A stretch of 64,000 nucleotides of DNA, from the NCBI RefSeq assembly GCF_035046505.1, contig NC_089821.1, forward strand, positions 39,923,348-39,987,347, in the 5' to 3' direction. Numbering within the stretch: the stretch's first letter is position 1; each line of letters starts with the position of its first letter. The DNA is from Tiliqua scincoides (taxonomy: Eukaryota > Chordata > Lepidosauria > Squamata > Scincidae). Positions 11,203 through 22,779 of the stretch are shown one piece after another. The translations under genes were made by a program, and so were the position numbers. Under the pieces are notes generated by a model that ran no database searches, was not told the origin of the DNA, and worked only from the letters and a program-made list of their open reading frames with translations.

Positions 11203-11900
11203 CGCGAGAGAGCCGCCGCCAGCCGAGCGGTCCTGGGTCCTTCGGGGAGCGAGGCAGTCCCTCTCCGCGGCCCCCTCAGCGCCGAGTCCCGCAGCCTCCG
11301 CCGAGCGCCCCTCGCGAGCAGCCGCGGCGCCTCAGCGGCCTCCCCGGGAAAGCGACATCGCCCCTCAGGCGAGCAGCTGAGAGCGCGCCCCGCCGGGCTC
11401 TGCCATCACAGCACTCTCCGAGCTCGTCGCCGTGCGCAGCGCCGCCGTTCTAACCACTGAGCCCTCCGGCCATTCCGGGGCTCCAGACACAATACGGGCT
11501 CTGCGCCTGTGCGCTCCGCGGACCTGCCGCCGCCTCGGCCCTATGCAAAGCAACGAGGTGTGTATGCAAATGAGGGAGCCCGGCCGCCCGCTCCCATTGG
11601 TGGAAACGGAGCGCCTATGCAAATATTTACCCAAAATAGAACGTTGGAACGCGACGTCAGCCAATAGGAGGAGAGAGGCGGGCCTCCGCTGGCCAATGGG
11701 ACGCTGGATGGACGTGACCACCACCAGGGCGGTGCTTTGCAAGGCAGGAGGGGCAAAACTAGAATGCCTCTCGTAAGATGGAGGAGCTTGCTTGGCTGGC
11801 TGACGTCACGCCTAGCGTCTCGCGGCCCCGCCTCCTCCTCCTCAACCTCCAGCCTGGGATTCCATTGAAAGGCACCAGGAGGGGATTGGTCAGTTAGTTA
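11203..11900 (-). promoter_or_regulatory. LGR4: LGR4 5' UTR and CpG-rich promoter
   Basis: CpG-dense sequence begins just inside exon 1 and continues to about 11,870, upstream of the LGR4 start codon. On the minus strand there are two perfect octamers ATTTGCAT (11617-11624 and 11564-11571) and a third near-copy at 11542. CCAAT boxes occur in either orientation at 11596-11600, 11661-11665, 11693-11697 and 11885-11889. A full CRE palindrome TGACGTCA is at 11801-11808 and a CRE-like GACGTCAG at 11653-11660 touches one CCAAT box. A TATA-like TAAATAT next to the octamer at about 11,622 could place the start site near 11,590, giving a roughly 390-nt 5' UTR; this last point is inference. Confidence 0.7.
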
Positions 11901-11933
11901 CCTCCATCGCACCAATGTCAATGTATGGTTCCC

Positions 11934-12404
11934 AAAGTGTGGGTCGTGACCTGATTTTTGGGTGGGTCACCAAAGAAGAAGATCAGAGAACTAATTGCCT
12001 CAAGCTCTGAGGCTGTTGGAAAAACCAGTTACTGCAGCTTGCTCACTGCCCTGCCAAGAGCTCAGCTCCTGCAGTTTGCAAGATAGCTGCTAACTGCCCT
12101 GTAAGGAGCTGAGGATGTAATTACTTGGGAGGGCCACACTTACCTGGGAGGAAGCCCCATGGACTATAATTGAATTTACTTCTGAGCAGACATGCATAGG
12201 CTTGGGCTGTGAGCTCCTGCAGTTTGCAAGCAAGTGCAAGTACAAAGAGCTAAAGATTGAGGGTCTTTTTACTGGTTCTTTTTACTTAAAATAAATAAAT
12301 ATTTCTTTCTAGGTATTTTTTAAAGTCTCTTAAAGCTAGGTGGGTCCTGATAGAGTGTTGTTTGAAAAAGTGGGTCCTGGTGCTAAAAAGATTGGGAACC
12401 ACTG
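11934..12404. mobile_element. hAT-type element upstream of the LGR4 promoter, containing a palindromic MITE
   Basis: Left TATGGTTCCCAAAGTGTGGG and right ATTGGGAACCACTG are imperfect inverted ends. Flanks are similar (CAATGTAT and CAATATAA). At about 12,125-12,212 it contains a copy of the palindromic MITE (CTTACCTGGGAGGAAGCCCC, then TTACTTCTGAGCAGACATGC). Confidence 0.6.
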
Positions 12405-12659
12405 CAATATAAGATAGTAAAGAAAACCATGTGTCAGTAAATATTTGCACCAGAAGGTTTGCAAATTGAGCTAATCTTTGTGTTATATTCACTTAATTCT
12501 ATTTAATCCTGCTTTCCTAGTTGAATCTAAAGCCTTGTGAACAGATATAGAACAGTGAACAGTGAAAGATGCTTTCCTTTAGTTGAATCCAAAACCCTGT
12601 GAATACCCCCCCCCCCAAAAAAAAAAAAAAAAAGCAAAATGGACCTAAGCCAGAGACAG

Positions 12660-12750
12660 GCTGAAATCCTATACACACCTTCCTGGGAGTAAACCCCATT
12701 TAACTCACGGAGACTTACATCTGGGTAGATATGCATAGGATTGCACAGTT
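12660..12750. mobile_element. Palindromic AATCCTA MITE
   Basis: About 90 bp, nearly its own reverse complement: AAATCCTATACACACC, GGGAGTAAACCCC, GTAGATATGCATAGGATTGC. Other full or partial copies lie at 13768-13856, 15380-15466, 21950-22025, 23063-23148, 30378-30470, 41296-41386, 62287-62355 and 63728-63805, inside the hAT elements, and four in tandem at 55128-55470. Confidence 0.75.
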
Positions 12751-12982
12751 TAAGCTAGGGCCTCTGAAAGGAATTTTATCAGGGGGTACAAAGTTTCTTT
12801 TGGGAGAAGGTGGTGAAGGGGATTGGCAGAAAAGGGCAGGGAGAGGGCAAAACAGGGTCATGTTCTGGTGACAGCCAGAAAAGTCTTTGAAGCCCAGGTC
12901 TACCAGGCTTCCCGATGCAGAGCTCAGGTCTACAGCATCCACATCTAGATACAGTAATACAGAAAACCAAATGCACTCCTAA

Positions 12983-13163
12983 AGGTGCAATCCTAACCCC
13001 TTATGTCAGTGCTTTCCAGCACTTTCATAAGGGAAATGCAGCTCTGAGGTAAGAGAACAAACCTCCATGAGTGACACCCAACTGCAAGATGCAGCACACG
13101 TCCCATTGGCACTGCTATGCCAGTGCTGGAAAGCACTGACATAAGGGGTTAGGATTGTGTCCT
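12983..13163. mobile_element. Harbinger-like MITE, 181 bp, with TAA target repeats
   Basis: TAA (12980-12982) flanks AGGTGCAATCCTAACCCC, and the right end GGGGTTAGGATTGTGTCCT is followed by TAA (13164-13166). The inverted ends run about 40 bp (to TGTCAGTGCTTTCCAGCA). The three-base TAA/TTA target fits PIF/Harbinger. Similar copies: 13383-13540, 15230-15379, 20141-20319, 22601-22779, 51313-51490 and 63488-63682. Confidence 0.75.
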
Positions 13164-13382
13164 TAATCTCTAAAGTCTTTTAAATATGGCAAATCATTGT
13201 GGCAAATCATTGTGGCTCACATTAGAATGGAAAGTGTCTTATGTGAACCAAGACATACTTCTGTAGAAGCTGTAGTCCTGCAGCTGTGTCCCTGAGCGCC
13301 TATCCCCTCCTTCATGGTAAGGGAATCCACAAGCCAAAGAACTACTGTAGCAGGTCTGTTTCCTCCCAGATTTGACACTATG

Positions 13383-13540
13383 TGTGCAATCCAAATTAAC
13401 TTTCTAGCACGGAGGTAAGCGCCATGCAACTCTGAGGTAAAGGAACAAACATTGCCTCACCTTGAGGAGGTCTCTGTGACTGTAGGATGCAGCACATGCC
13501 CCACTGGCATAGCTGTTAAAATTGGTTAGGATTGTGCCCT
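13383..13540. mobile_element. Harbinger-like MITE, partial or diverged copy
   Basis: Shares GTGCAATCC, GCATGCAACTCTGAGGTAA-like sequence, GAGGAGGTCTCTGTGACTG and TTAGGATTGTGCCCT with the copy at 12983. Confidence 0.6.
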
Positions 13541-15229
13541 ATGTTAAAGAGCGCAGTGTATGCATTCCTGAGCCAGGTGCATATGGCTTGCAGCAGCCCC
13601 CAACGACCCACGTGGGAAGTGAATCTGGGTGAGATTAGAAAATGTAGGATCCCAGGAAATTTTCCCTCTTTGGCTCCTGGGCCCCCTTTACCCCCCTCTC
13701 ATGGCCCCTGGTTTAAGCCCCCTTGCAGTAAATGAAGCATAAACTGTGTAACACTGAATCTGTCACAGCTGAAATACTGTGCACATTTAACTGGGAGTAA
13801 GCCCCACTGAGCACAGTCATGCATGTTTACTCAGAAAGTATAGGATTGCACTGTAACAGATTTAGGAGTAACTACCTCTTTTCTCTGGATCAGAGCTGCT
13901 GTATCTGATACAAATACAAATCAAACAACATAAATGACTGACAATCTTCTTGAACAAAAAGATGTTTCAGCACTTCCTAGAGACAGTTTTCAGCTTTGGT
14001 GGATCTCTGCTTGGGGCATTCTTCAATAGTAGGGTAATCCTAAAGAAGGCCCTAATCCCCACTTCAAAAGCTAATATCCATCTGACGGATCTCAGAACAT
14101 GCCCAGTCATTCTAGGCTTTCACAAAGGCAAACAGGATTATAGCAGAGTGGATTGTGAGAGGGCTGCCACCTGTTTTCCTTAAAGCAGGATGATCATTTT
14201 GCTCAGATAGATGGGATCTGCATTTTTTTGTCACAGCTAATTTTGAATTTTCATAAAATATATTTCATATCACAATATAACAGCAGTTTTCTATATTACT
14301 GATTTTCAGATTTCTCAAGTAATACATGGCAGGCATAAGGAACTTTAGGAGACTAGTCAGACCTTTTTTTAACAATACTGTGACTTTTGGCAATAACTTC
14401 ACCTTGCAGAGGACATGTGCAAAACATTCTTGTGAACAGATTCCAGGCACACCAAACTTTCCAGCTGCCAATGGCCAACAGAGATTAATTTTGTTGCCTT
14501 GCTTGGGAGCATAGCGTTGGGCCAGGCAAGCATTTAATCACGGAGAAACTGCTGTGGAATGAGTCCTGTAGACGTTTGCATATGGTTCAACCACAAGGTG
14601 GCTTGTGGCAACCATCTCTCATAGGCTGAGAACATTTGGCTGAAAAGCAATGGCTTGGATCCAAAGAGCTACTTAGGCATGCCCAAGGGTTTGGACATGC
14701 CCCGGGGGGAAACTTTGACTTCTTCCATTTGAGAGGCACATCTCAATGCCATATCAAAAACTGCTTTTCAAACAGTCATTTGTTACAAAAGAAGTTTGGC
14801 ATGCAGCGCAGGGAGATGATGTTCAAGACACCCAAGCCCAAATCTCCTTCACACAAAACTAGTCATGCAGATTTTTGTAAACAACTCAGTGAGTATGCTG
14901 TCCTCACAGGATTGACTTGAGGAAAATAAAACGTCTTTCAGTTGGAAGAAGGCAGCAAGGGGCAGATTGGGTGCCGCCAACATTTGTTCTCCATTTCCCC
15001 CTTCTTTCTGGTTAGACTAGGGATTCTGGGAAATGGATAGTCTTCCTGCTGCTGCCACCAAGGCTGGGAAATCCAAAGGGAAGAAGGTTGCCTTGGAGAG
15101 TTTTCAACTCAGCACTCCTAATATCTTAGGGGTATCCTTGATACCAAGCACTAGTGGAACTTAATAGGGTCTGGTAAGCGTGGCAACCTGCTTCTTTATC
15201 CAATTAGGCTTAGACCAGGCAGATAACTC
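13541..15229. other. Intergenic stretch
   Basis: Apart from one palindromic MITE at 13768-13856 I recognise nothing. Open frames here are short and without domain signatures. Confidence 0.6.
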
Positions 15230-15379
15230 GGCCCAATCCTATCCAACTTTCTAGCACCAGGGTAGCTGCAATGCAACTCCTTGAAGAGGCCTCCAAGATT
15301 GTCTCCCCAACACAAGAAGCAATGCATACCTCATAGGCACAGCAGCACCGGCACTGGAGAATTGGATAAGATTGGGTTC
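15230..15379. mobile_element. Harbinger-like MITE, abutting a palindromic MITE
   Basis: Left GGCCCAATCCTATCCAACTT and right ATTGGATAAGATTGGGTTCT. A palindromic MITE (15380-15466) begins at the next base with CAGAACCCAATCCTATGC, so the two elements meet at an inverted junction. 15,470-16,249 beyond holds a poly(A) run and no named repeat. Confidence 0.65.
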
Positions 15380-16249
15380 TCAGAACCCAATCCTATGCAT
15401 GTCTACTCAAAAGTAAATCCAATGGGACTTACTCCCAGGGTAAGTGTGGCTAGGATTGCAGCCTCAGTAAAATATTTAAGCCATTTATTAAAAAGCTGAG
15501 GAAATTTAACAGTCAAAGAAAGACATGTATTTACAAAAAAAAAAAAAAAGCAGGTATGATGAAAGAGGGGAATGGTAAAGAGATCAAAATGCAAGCAGCA
15601 TATGAAGCAAGTAGCTGAATAGTTTTCCTATCCTGTTCCCACTGTCCCAGGATTCTGGTCCCCGAACGCAAACAGTAAGGGGGCATTCCTAATTTTTGGC
15701 CAAAGGAGAAGCTGCTTCAACAACAGTAGAATAAAACATTTTACTGGTATTGTAATTTTGAATTTGTAAATTTTATGGTTTTAATATTGTTTTCCATTCA
15801 TATTTATTTATCACAGTATTTATATATCACCTTTCTCATAGACTCAAGACGGTTTACATAGGCAGGCTGTTTACATAGATTCCATTTTTCAATGAGGTTT
15901 TGCAAGTGTTATTCTATGAGGAAATCTCATAGAACCCTCTACTCCAGATGCTTTCCTTAATAGTGCAGTCATAATCCTGGCTCTCATGACCCCCAAGCTC
16001 TTGCAAACCAAGTTTCAGATTAGTTCTCAAGATGTTATCTGTTTTTGCCAGCTGGCTCTTCCACACGTCAGCAGCTTCACACAGTCTCTCTTGCAGTCTC
16101 CCTTCCAAGCAGGAGATCCTGCTTAGATTTTTCAGGCAAGGTGACAGCTTAACCTCCAGACCACATGACGCCAATTATTTATGATTAATTTTGTTAGCCA
16201 CCTTGACCTTTCATGGAAAAGTGGAGTATAAATCTATTAAATGTCAATT

Positions 16250-18235
16250 TGAGAGCCAGGATGATGTAGTGGTTCTAGAGCTGGACTTTAGGCCTGGAAG
16301 GTCCAGGTTAAAATCCTTGCTCAGCCAAGAAGTTTCCTGGGTGATCTTGGGCCAGTCATAAGAACATAAGAACATAACATAAGAACATAAGAACATAAGA
16401 ACAGCCCCACTGGATCAGGCCATAGGCCCATCTAGTCCAGCTTCCTGTATCTCACAGCGGCCCACCAAATGCCCCAGGGAGCACACCAGATAACAAGAGA
16501 CCTCGTCCTGGTGCTCTCCCCTACATCTGGCATTCTGACTTAACCCATTCCTAAAATCAGGAGGTTGCGCATACACATCATGGCTTGTACCCCATAATGG
16601 ATTTTTCCTCCAGAAACTTGTCCAATCCCCTTTTAAAGGCGTCTAGGCTAGACGCCAGCACCACATCCTGTGGCAAGGAGTTCCACAGACTGACCACGCG
16701 CTGAGTAAAGAAATATTTTCTTTTGTCTGTCCTAACCCGCCCAACACTCAATTTTAGTGGATGTCCCCTGGTTCTGGTATTATGTGAGAGTGTAAAGAGC
16801 ATCTCCCTATCCACTCTGTCCATCCCCTGCATGATTTTGTATGTCTCAATCATGTCCCCCCTCAAGCGTCTCTTTTCTAGGCTGAAGAGGCCCAAACGCC
16901 GTAGCCTTTCCTCATAAGGAAGGTGCCCCAGCCCCGTAATCAGCTTAGTCGCTCTCTTTTGCACCTTCTCCATTTCCACTATGTCTTTTTTGAGATGCGG
17001 CGACCAGAACTGGACACAATACTCCAGGTGTGGCCTTACTATCGATTTGTACAACGGCATTATAATATTAGCCGTTTTGTTCTCAATACCCTTCCTAATG
17101 ATCCCAAGCATAGAATTGGCCTTCTTCACTGCCGCCGCACATTGGGTCGACACTTTCATCGACCTGTCCACCACCACCCCAAGATCTCTCTCCTGATCTG
17201 TCACAGACAGCTCAGAACCCATCAGCCTATATCTAAAGTTTTGATTTTTTGCCCCAATGTGCATGACTTTACACTTACTGACATTGAAGCGCATCTGCCA
17301 TTTTGCTGCCCATTCTGCCAGTCTGGAGAGATCCTTCTGGAGCTCCTCACAATCACTTCTGGTCTTTACCACTCGGAAAAGTTTGGTGTCGTCTGCAAAC
17401 TTAGCCACTTCACTGCTCAACCCTGTCTCCAGGTCATTTATGAAGAGGTTGAAAAGCACCGGTCCCAGGACAGATCCTTGGGGCACACCGCTTTTCACCT
17501 CTCTCCATTGTGAAAATTGCCCATTGACACCCACTCTCTGCTTCCTGGCCTCCAACCAGTTCTCAATCCACGAGAGGACCTGTCCTCTAATTCCCTGACT
17601 GTGGAGTTTTTTCAGTAGCCTTTGGTGAGGGACCGTGTCAAATGCCTTCTGAAAGTCCAGATATATAATGTCCACGGGTTCTCCCGCATCCACATGCCTG
17701 TTGACCTTTTCAAAGAATTCTATAAGGTTCGTGAGGCAAGACTTACCCTTACAGAAGCCATGCTGACTCTCCCTCAGCAAGGCCTGTTCGTCTATGTGTT
17801 TTGAGATCCTATCTTTGATGAGGCATTCCACCATCTTACCCGGTATGGATGTTAGGCTGACCGGCCTATAGTTTCCCGGGTCCCCCCTCTTTCCCTTTTT
17901 AAAAATAGGCGTGACATTTGCTATCCTCCAATCTTCTGGTACCGTGGCTGTTTTGAGGGACAAGTTGCATACCTTAGTCAAGAGATCTGCAACTTCATTC
18001 TTCAATTTCTTAATAACCCTTGGGTGTATGCCATCAGGGCCCGGTGACTTATTGATCTTTAATTTATCAATGAGGTCTGAAACATCTTCTCTTTTAACCT
18101 CTATCTATCTCACAGACTAACTAACCTCACAGGGTTGTTGTGAGGACAAAGGGAGGGAAGAAACTGTCTACACCATCCAGAGCTTCTTGGAGAAAGGATG
18201 GTATGAAAATGTGAAAAATAATAAATATTAAATAT
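16250..18235 (+). mobile_element. tRNA-derived squamate SINE split by a CR1
   Basis: 16250-16358 carries the head (GAGAGCCAGGATGATGTAGT, a B-box-like GGTCCAGGTTAAAATCC and GATCTTGGGCCAGTCA). The body resumes at about 18,106 with CTCACAGGGTTGTTGTGAGG and an A/T-rich end near 18,235. The CR1 at 16359-18105 sits between. The head resembles the Sauria SINE family as I recall it. Confidence 0.75.
16359..18105 (-). mobile_element. Young CR1 LINE, 5' truncated, with a 475-codon open frame
   Basis: Encodes the reverse-transcriptase half of CR1 ORF2, a protein that copies its own RNA at a nicked target. From 18005 to 16578 one frame is open for 475 codons. Palm motifs in order: [30 protein letters not shown] (motif A Asp), [20 protein letters not shown] (motif B) and KFADDTKLF (catalytic Asp pair). 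The C-terminus is [20 protein letters not shown]. The endonuclease half is missing through 5' truncation at about 18,105. The 3' tail is a run of AAGAACAT units at 16359-16390 (plus-strand sense). It shares most of its sequence with the copy at 44091. It interrupts a SINE and has no clear target repeat, as is usual for CR1. Confidence 0.92.
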
Positions 18236-19029
18236 GCAAACTGGAGGCAACAACCCCACAATCCTATCTGGGCAAGTGGTTGTCAGCACAAGGCCTGGAC
18301 CACTGGTGTGATAGCCACTGTGAGAGTGCACAGGTCAGGTCCACCAGTACAAACATTGTCATCTGTGTGAACATTTAACCAATAAAAGTGTGACTTCATA
18401 TATCCCAATAATGTGAAGAAGAAGGCAGCTCACTTGCATTAAAAAAAAAAAGTATATGGACAGGCTCCGGCAAGTCTTCTAAGGGAAAACATTTAATAAC
18501 CTGGGCACAGCAGAAGACTTTAATTGTGCTTTTGGGATGACATGCTGTGAAGCAGGCAAAGGTTTTATTATTGAATAAATAGTTGGTTATGGTGAAAAAA
18601 TTATGTTGAATTATCCAGGATTTGCAAGTAATATGAGCTTTTGGTGTCTGTAATTCTTATGGTAATCTCATGATGTGCTAGTAATTTTTTTGCAGTGTGT
18701 ATTGTTCCCTACTTTGTCATAGAAACATTGATCTAATACAAAATTGTAATGAAAAGCAATAAACATTTTTGCCAAAAATTGCAGGATGAGAAATGCAGTT
18801 GACATGCCCCACATGATCAGTTCTTATACAGCAACGGCTATGGGTTTATCTCCTGGCAACTAAATGCATTAAAAAAAAAAAAACTAGGAAGACATCACTG
18901 TCATTTACTTAATTACATGCTATGTTCTCCCACTGAAATCAAACAGTTCTTAAAAGTGATGAACTTTAGATGGATTGTGTCCAAACATTGCAATCACACT
19001 TTAATAGTAACAAGTTGCAGCTTTCCATT

Positions 19030-19415
19030 TTTGACACTTCCTATTGATTTAAGTTGACTGGCCACAGCAATCACCTGATTTTCCAGGAAGAGCCGTGAGT
19101 CCAGGAATATTCCCAAACTGTGCACTCAATCCTGCAGGGGGAGTGTGACCCCATTCAGAGTGTCAGATATCTTAGTACCTGCAGTTTGGATTTCCTGAGA
19201 CAAGGAGGGCCTCTGTCTTTTCTCGATTCAATCTCAACCTATTAGCCATCATCCAGGCCCTAACTGTCTCTAGACAGCCCTCCAGGACTTCCACAGTCTC
19301 CCTGAAATAGGATGATAAGGAGAGATAGGGCTAAGCGTCATCAGCATATTGGTGAAACCCCACTCCAAATCTCCAGTTGAACACCCCCAGCAATTTCATG
19401 TAGATGTTAAAAAGC
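19030..19415 (-). mobile_element. L2-type LINE reverse-transcriptase fragment
   Basis: Minus-strand translation gives MLFNIYMKLLG, then FGVGFHQYADDA (catalytic YADD), YLSLSSYFRETVEVLEGCLE and ANRLRLNREKTEALLVSG, all typical of L2 reverse transcriptase around and after motif C. It has a stop just after the YADD motif and is old. The stretch 18,240-19,029 before it and 19,420-20,140 after it contain only simple repeats and unrecognised sequence. Confidence 0.75.
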
Positions 19416-20140
19416 ATCTAATATTAGTGTCTTAACTTCATCAATAAGTGAGCAAATTTTAATATTCAGGTAAATCTTAAATTGACTGAGCACTCACATT
19501 AACCAATTATAGCCTGCAACCTTACCAAAAAAAAAAAAAAAAAAAGATCTACTATTGATTAAAAGGGAATAGTTAAGCAGAAGCTTTACCCTCTTTCACT
19601 GAAATCAATGAAACTTAAACATGCTTAACTCTGGCTGAATTGTTCCCACTGTGTAATAATAATAATAGAATTAATATGCTTTCCTTTGTCAATGTGAAAC
19701 AGGCTAAAACATGATTCCTTTTTATTTTTTTTCTGCAGATGCTTGACTAAATCTTCTGAAATTACACTCCAACATAAATTCAGTAATAAGCCACCTTAAT
19801 CACCCCAAATGGCTGGACCTGACTGAATGATTGACATGGAAAAGAATGTGGCTGCATGCAATACATACTAAAAGATTCCATAGCGGTGTTCTGCTCATAC
19901 AAGGAAACAAAGGTGATAAGCTGGGAGAATGAAAAAAAAGACTGCTAAGGTATTATTCGTGAGAACAAAAATATTTGGGCAAGTTTCAACAGTACGTTTG
20001 TGACACCCCTCATTGTTTTAAAAGTTTGAAAAATAGCATCAACTACCTTTCTCAGCTGTTTCTCAGATTTTGAATGTAGAATGTGAAGTATTTAACTTAC
20101 AGGTTCTCCCCCCCCCCCCAAGGCTTAAAAAGATCACTTA

Positions 20141-20319
20141 GGGCTCATTCCTATCCAACTTTCCAGCACCGGTACAGCCACAATGTAGCCCCGAAGTAAG
20201 GGAACAAATGTTCCCATAGTTTGAGGAGGCCTCTATATCTGCCTCCCCACCACAGGATGAAGTGCATGCCCCACTGGCACGGCTGCACCGGCACTGGAAA
20301 ATTGGATAGGATTGGGCCC
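20141..20319. mobile_element. Harbinger-like MITE, 179 bp, perfect TTA target repeats
   Basis: TTA (20138-20140), then GGGCTCATTCCTATCCAACT. The right end ATTGGATAGGATTGGGCCC is followed by TTA (20320-20322). Same length as the copy at 22601. Confidence 0.8.
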
Positions 20320-21406
20320 TTAGCTTGGAAACTATGGAAAGGAAAAATATAAAGGGGGATATAAATATAAAGGGGAAAAATGACAAAAATTTGCAAATGA
20401 AAGTCTTCTTCCCCGACCATAAACTCTGAAGCAACAAGCCACTTTCTGGACTAAACCAAAGTTTAGCTTTCAAAATGTTCATTCATCTGGAGGTAGTGGC
20501 AGTATAAATGTTACCCTGTGAGCACAGGAAGGAACATAAGGTAAAATACACTCAGGTTTCTGAAAGCTCAGTGATGAAAGTAGATGAAATTGCTTTAAAT
20601 TATTAAATTACTCAAAACAACTTTTTCCCCCCTTCAGTTGTTCTCTCCTAGTTCTGTTCTCCACCATGCCAAGTACAAAAATCTTCAAACTCTTAATTTC
20701 AGGATTAAACAGCATTATGTTTACAGAATGCTTTGGACACTTCCTAACATCTCATTAACACTGGACTGTGATACAGTGCTAAAAGAACACGATCTGGTTC
20801 AGTGACCAGAGACTATAGAAGGCCGCTGAAATTGTATTGATCAGTGTTTTGTTTTTTAATAAAAGGGTTTTTGTTAGTGCAAAATTCTGTACTCTGTAAA
20901 TTAAAAAAAATTCATTTGTTTCATTTTCTTCTTTGTCTACTTCCTTTTGAAGCCTTTCTGCATGCATGCATTTTCCACCCACTTTTCACTTTCCTGCCTT
21001 TACTTTCCCACCAACCTTTTTAAAGTCCTGTGTCCCAAACAAGCTTTCCAACATTGATCTGCTGCATTGATCTGCAGCACCAAGAAAGTCCAAGAGCTAC
21101 TTTCCCACACAAAAAAAGGAAGTAACTTTACCAGTTTGCTTGCCCCTCTTCATAGGTGCTTCTCTCATACAACGTGTTCTGTTAAAGAAGTGCTTAATGC
21201 TTATGTGCTTCACTCTTTCAAACAAGGCAGCAACTGGATTGGGACCATGGAGGCAGGGCATCTTTTCACCCATGCCTGCAGCGCTTCTCATATGGATCTG
21301 GGCCTCCTGGGGCAACTATTTGCCACAGAAAAAAGCTCCTATTGCCACCAATGCAGACTCGATTCGTATAACCCTCCGAGAGAAAGTTAGTATGAATGGC
21401 CTATGA

Positions 21407-21566
21407 CAGTGGTTCCAAACTTTTTTGACTGGTGGCTCCCTTGACCTACTGGGCCATTGGCCACTACTCCTGATTAGGGACACAGTCCTATACATTGCAT
21501 AGGGCAACAGGTTTTATGTGAGGATGGCTCCCCGGTGAGCCATGGCTCACAGTTTGGGGACCACTA
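21407..21566. mobile_element. hAT-type MITE, 160 bp
   Basis: CAGTGGTTCCAAACTTTTTT at left, and CACAGTTTGGGGACCACTA at right as its inverted partner. Flanks GCCTATGA and GCCTACAG are a decayed 8-bp duplication. Confidence 0.7.
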
Positions 21567-21691
21567 GCCTACAGGTAACCTGCTCTGTGGCTCAACTTTA
21601 GATCATGTAAAGTAATAATGAATAACCGGGTGGCTTTGAATGTTATAGAGTGCATGTCTTTCCTTATTAAGTAATCCAGCAACATCAATGA

Positions 21692-21774
21692 TTAGAAGCC
21701 ATTTCTGCCCAACATTGCATATATGCAACAGGGATCAAACGTATACACCTGTGGGCTGGGCAGAAATGGGTTAA
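21692..21774. mobile_element. piggyBac-like mini-MITE, 83 bp, second copy
   Basis: Reverse orientation of the copy at 2116-2196. It starts at a decayed TTAG, ends with TTAA at 21771-21774, and shares CCATTTCTGCCCAACATTGC and its inverted partner. Confidence 0.6.
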
Positions 21775-22600
21775 GGAGCAGGTCTCCATTCAGAAAATTC
21801 TAGCAATAAGCTGAGAAACAGAATGCTAACTGAGGTAAATGCTCAACTTCTAACAGCATTTCATTCTGAGAATACAGGACAACACACTGGCAATGTGACG
21901 TTTCATAACAAAAATGTATGTGACATCTGAAAGTAACCTAATCACACCTAGGCTGCAACCTGTGCACCTGGAGTAAACTGCACACAATACAGTGGGACTG
22001 CATTGGATTGTGCTGTTAATACCAAAATACAGAAAATATGCAGAATTTTTTTTCTTTTTTTAAAGCAGAGGCTGGTGAAAAGGCATCCTAAATGTAACCT
22101 GACTGGAAGCATAAACATCAGGAAAGAGGGAAGTTCAGAGAGGCCAGTGCAAAAAGCATATTACGTTACAGAGGTTTAAAAATAAGGACCTGAACTGGGT
22201 CTGCAGCCAAAGTTGGGATGAAGCCAAGCAAGTAAACAGGAAATCAGGATCAGCACAGGAGCCATGTGTGGGCTCCAGTCCATGTCCAAGAGTCACAGCA
22301 CATCAAGATTTAGAAAGGCATCATGCTTCCAAAGCCAAACTGCTGAGCCAGAAAGCTGGGTCAGGAAGCCATGTCAACAGCCAAAAAGACTGAGCCAGGC
22401 TACAAGGTAATGTCTGGAGCAGAAACAAGGCAGGAATCAGAAAGAAGGGAGGGAGATCCTGGAGAATTATCCCCACCAAAGGCTGGAAGCGTGTTCTTCC
22501 TAGGCCACCATTAAATTAACCAGAGACTTCCTTCCTGCTAGAACTACACAGAGGTGTGGGGACATAGAAACCAGAAAACAAATGGCCAGAAAGCAACTGA

Positions 22601-22779
22601 GGGCCCAATCCTATCCAACTTTCCAACTCCGGTGTAGCCACAATGCAATCTCATGGTAAGGGAACACATGTTCCCATACCTTGAGAAGGTCCCAGTGACT
22701 GCCCCTCCACCACAGGTTACAGCGCACACCCCACTGGTACAACTACACCAGTACTGGAAAATTGGATAGGATTGGGCCC
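22601..22779. mobile_element. Harbinger-like MITE, 179 bp
   Basis: GGGCCCAATCCTATCCAACT at left, ATTGGATAGGATTGGGCCC at right. The interior aligns with 20141-20319 (ACATGTTCCCATACCTTGAG against AAATGTTCCCATAGTTTGAG). The three-base flanks differ (TGA, CAA). Confidence 0.75.

Noticed and set aside
10562-11380. 272-codon plus-strand open frame
   Set aside because: It translates CA/CT repeats into His/Thr/Ser runs and then reads LGR4 exon 1 and promoter antisense. No domain is present.
10918-11460. 180-codon plus-strand frame across the LGR4 promoter
   Set aside because: GC-rich antisense frame with Ala/Arg bias; overlaps the real minus-strand exon.
16923-17513. 196-codon plus-strand frame, mirrored at 44722-45312 on the minus strand
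   Set aside because: Antisense shadow of the CR1 reverse-transcriptase frame, present in both CR1 copies.
16578-18005. Autonomous, mobile CR1
   Set aside because: The endonuclease half is lost by 5' truncation in both long copies.
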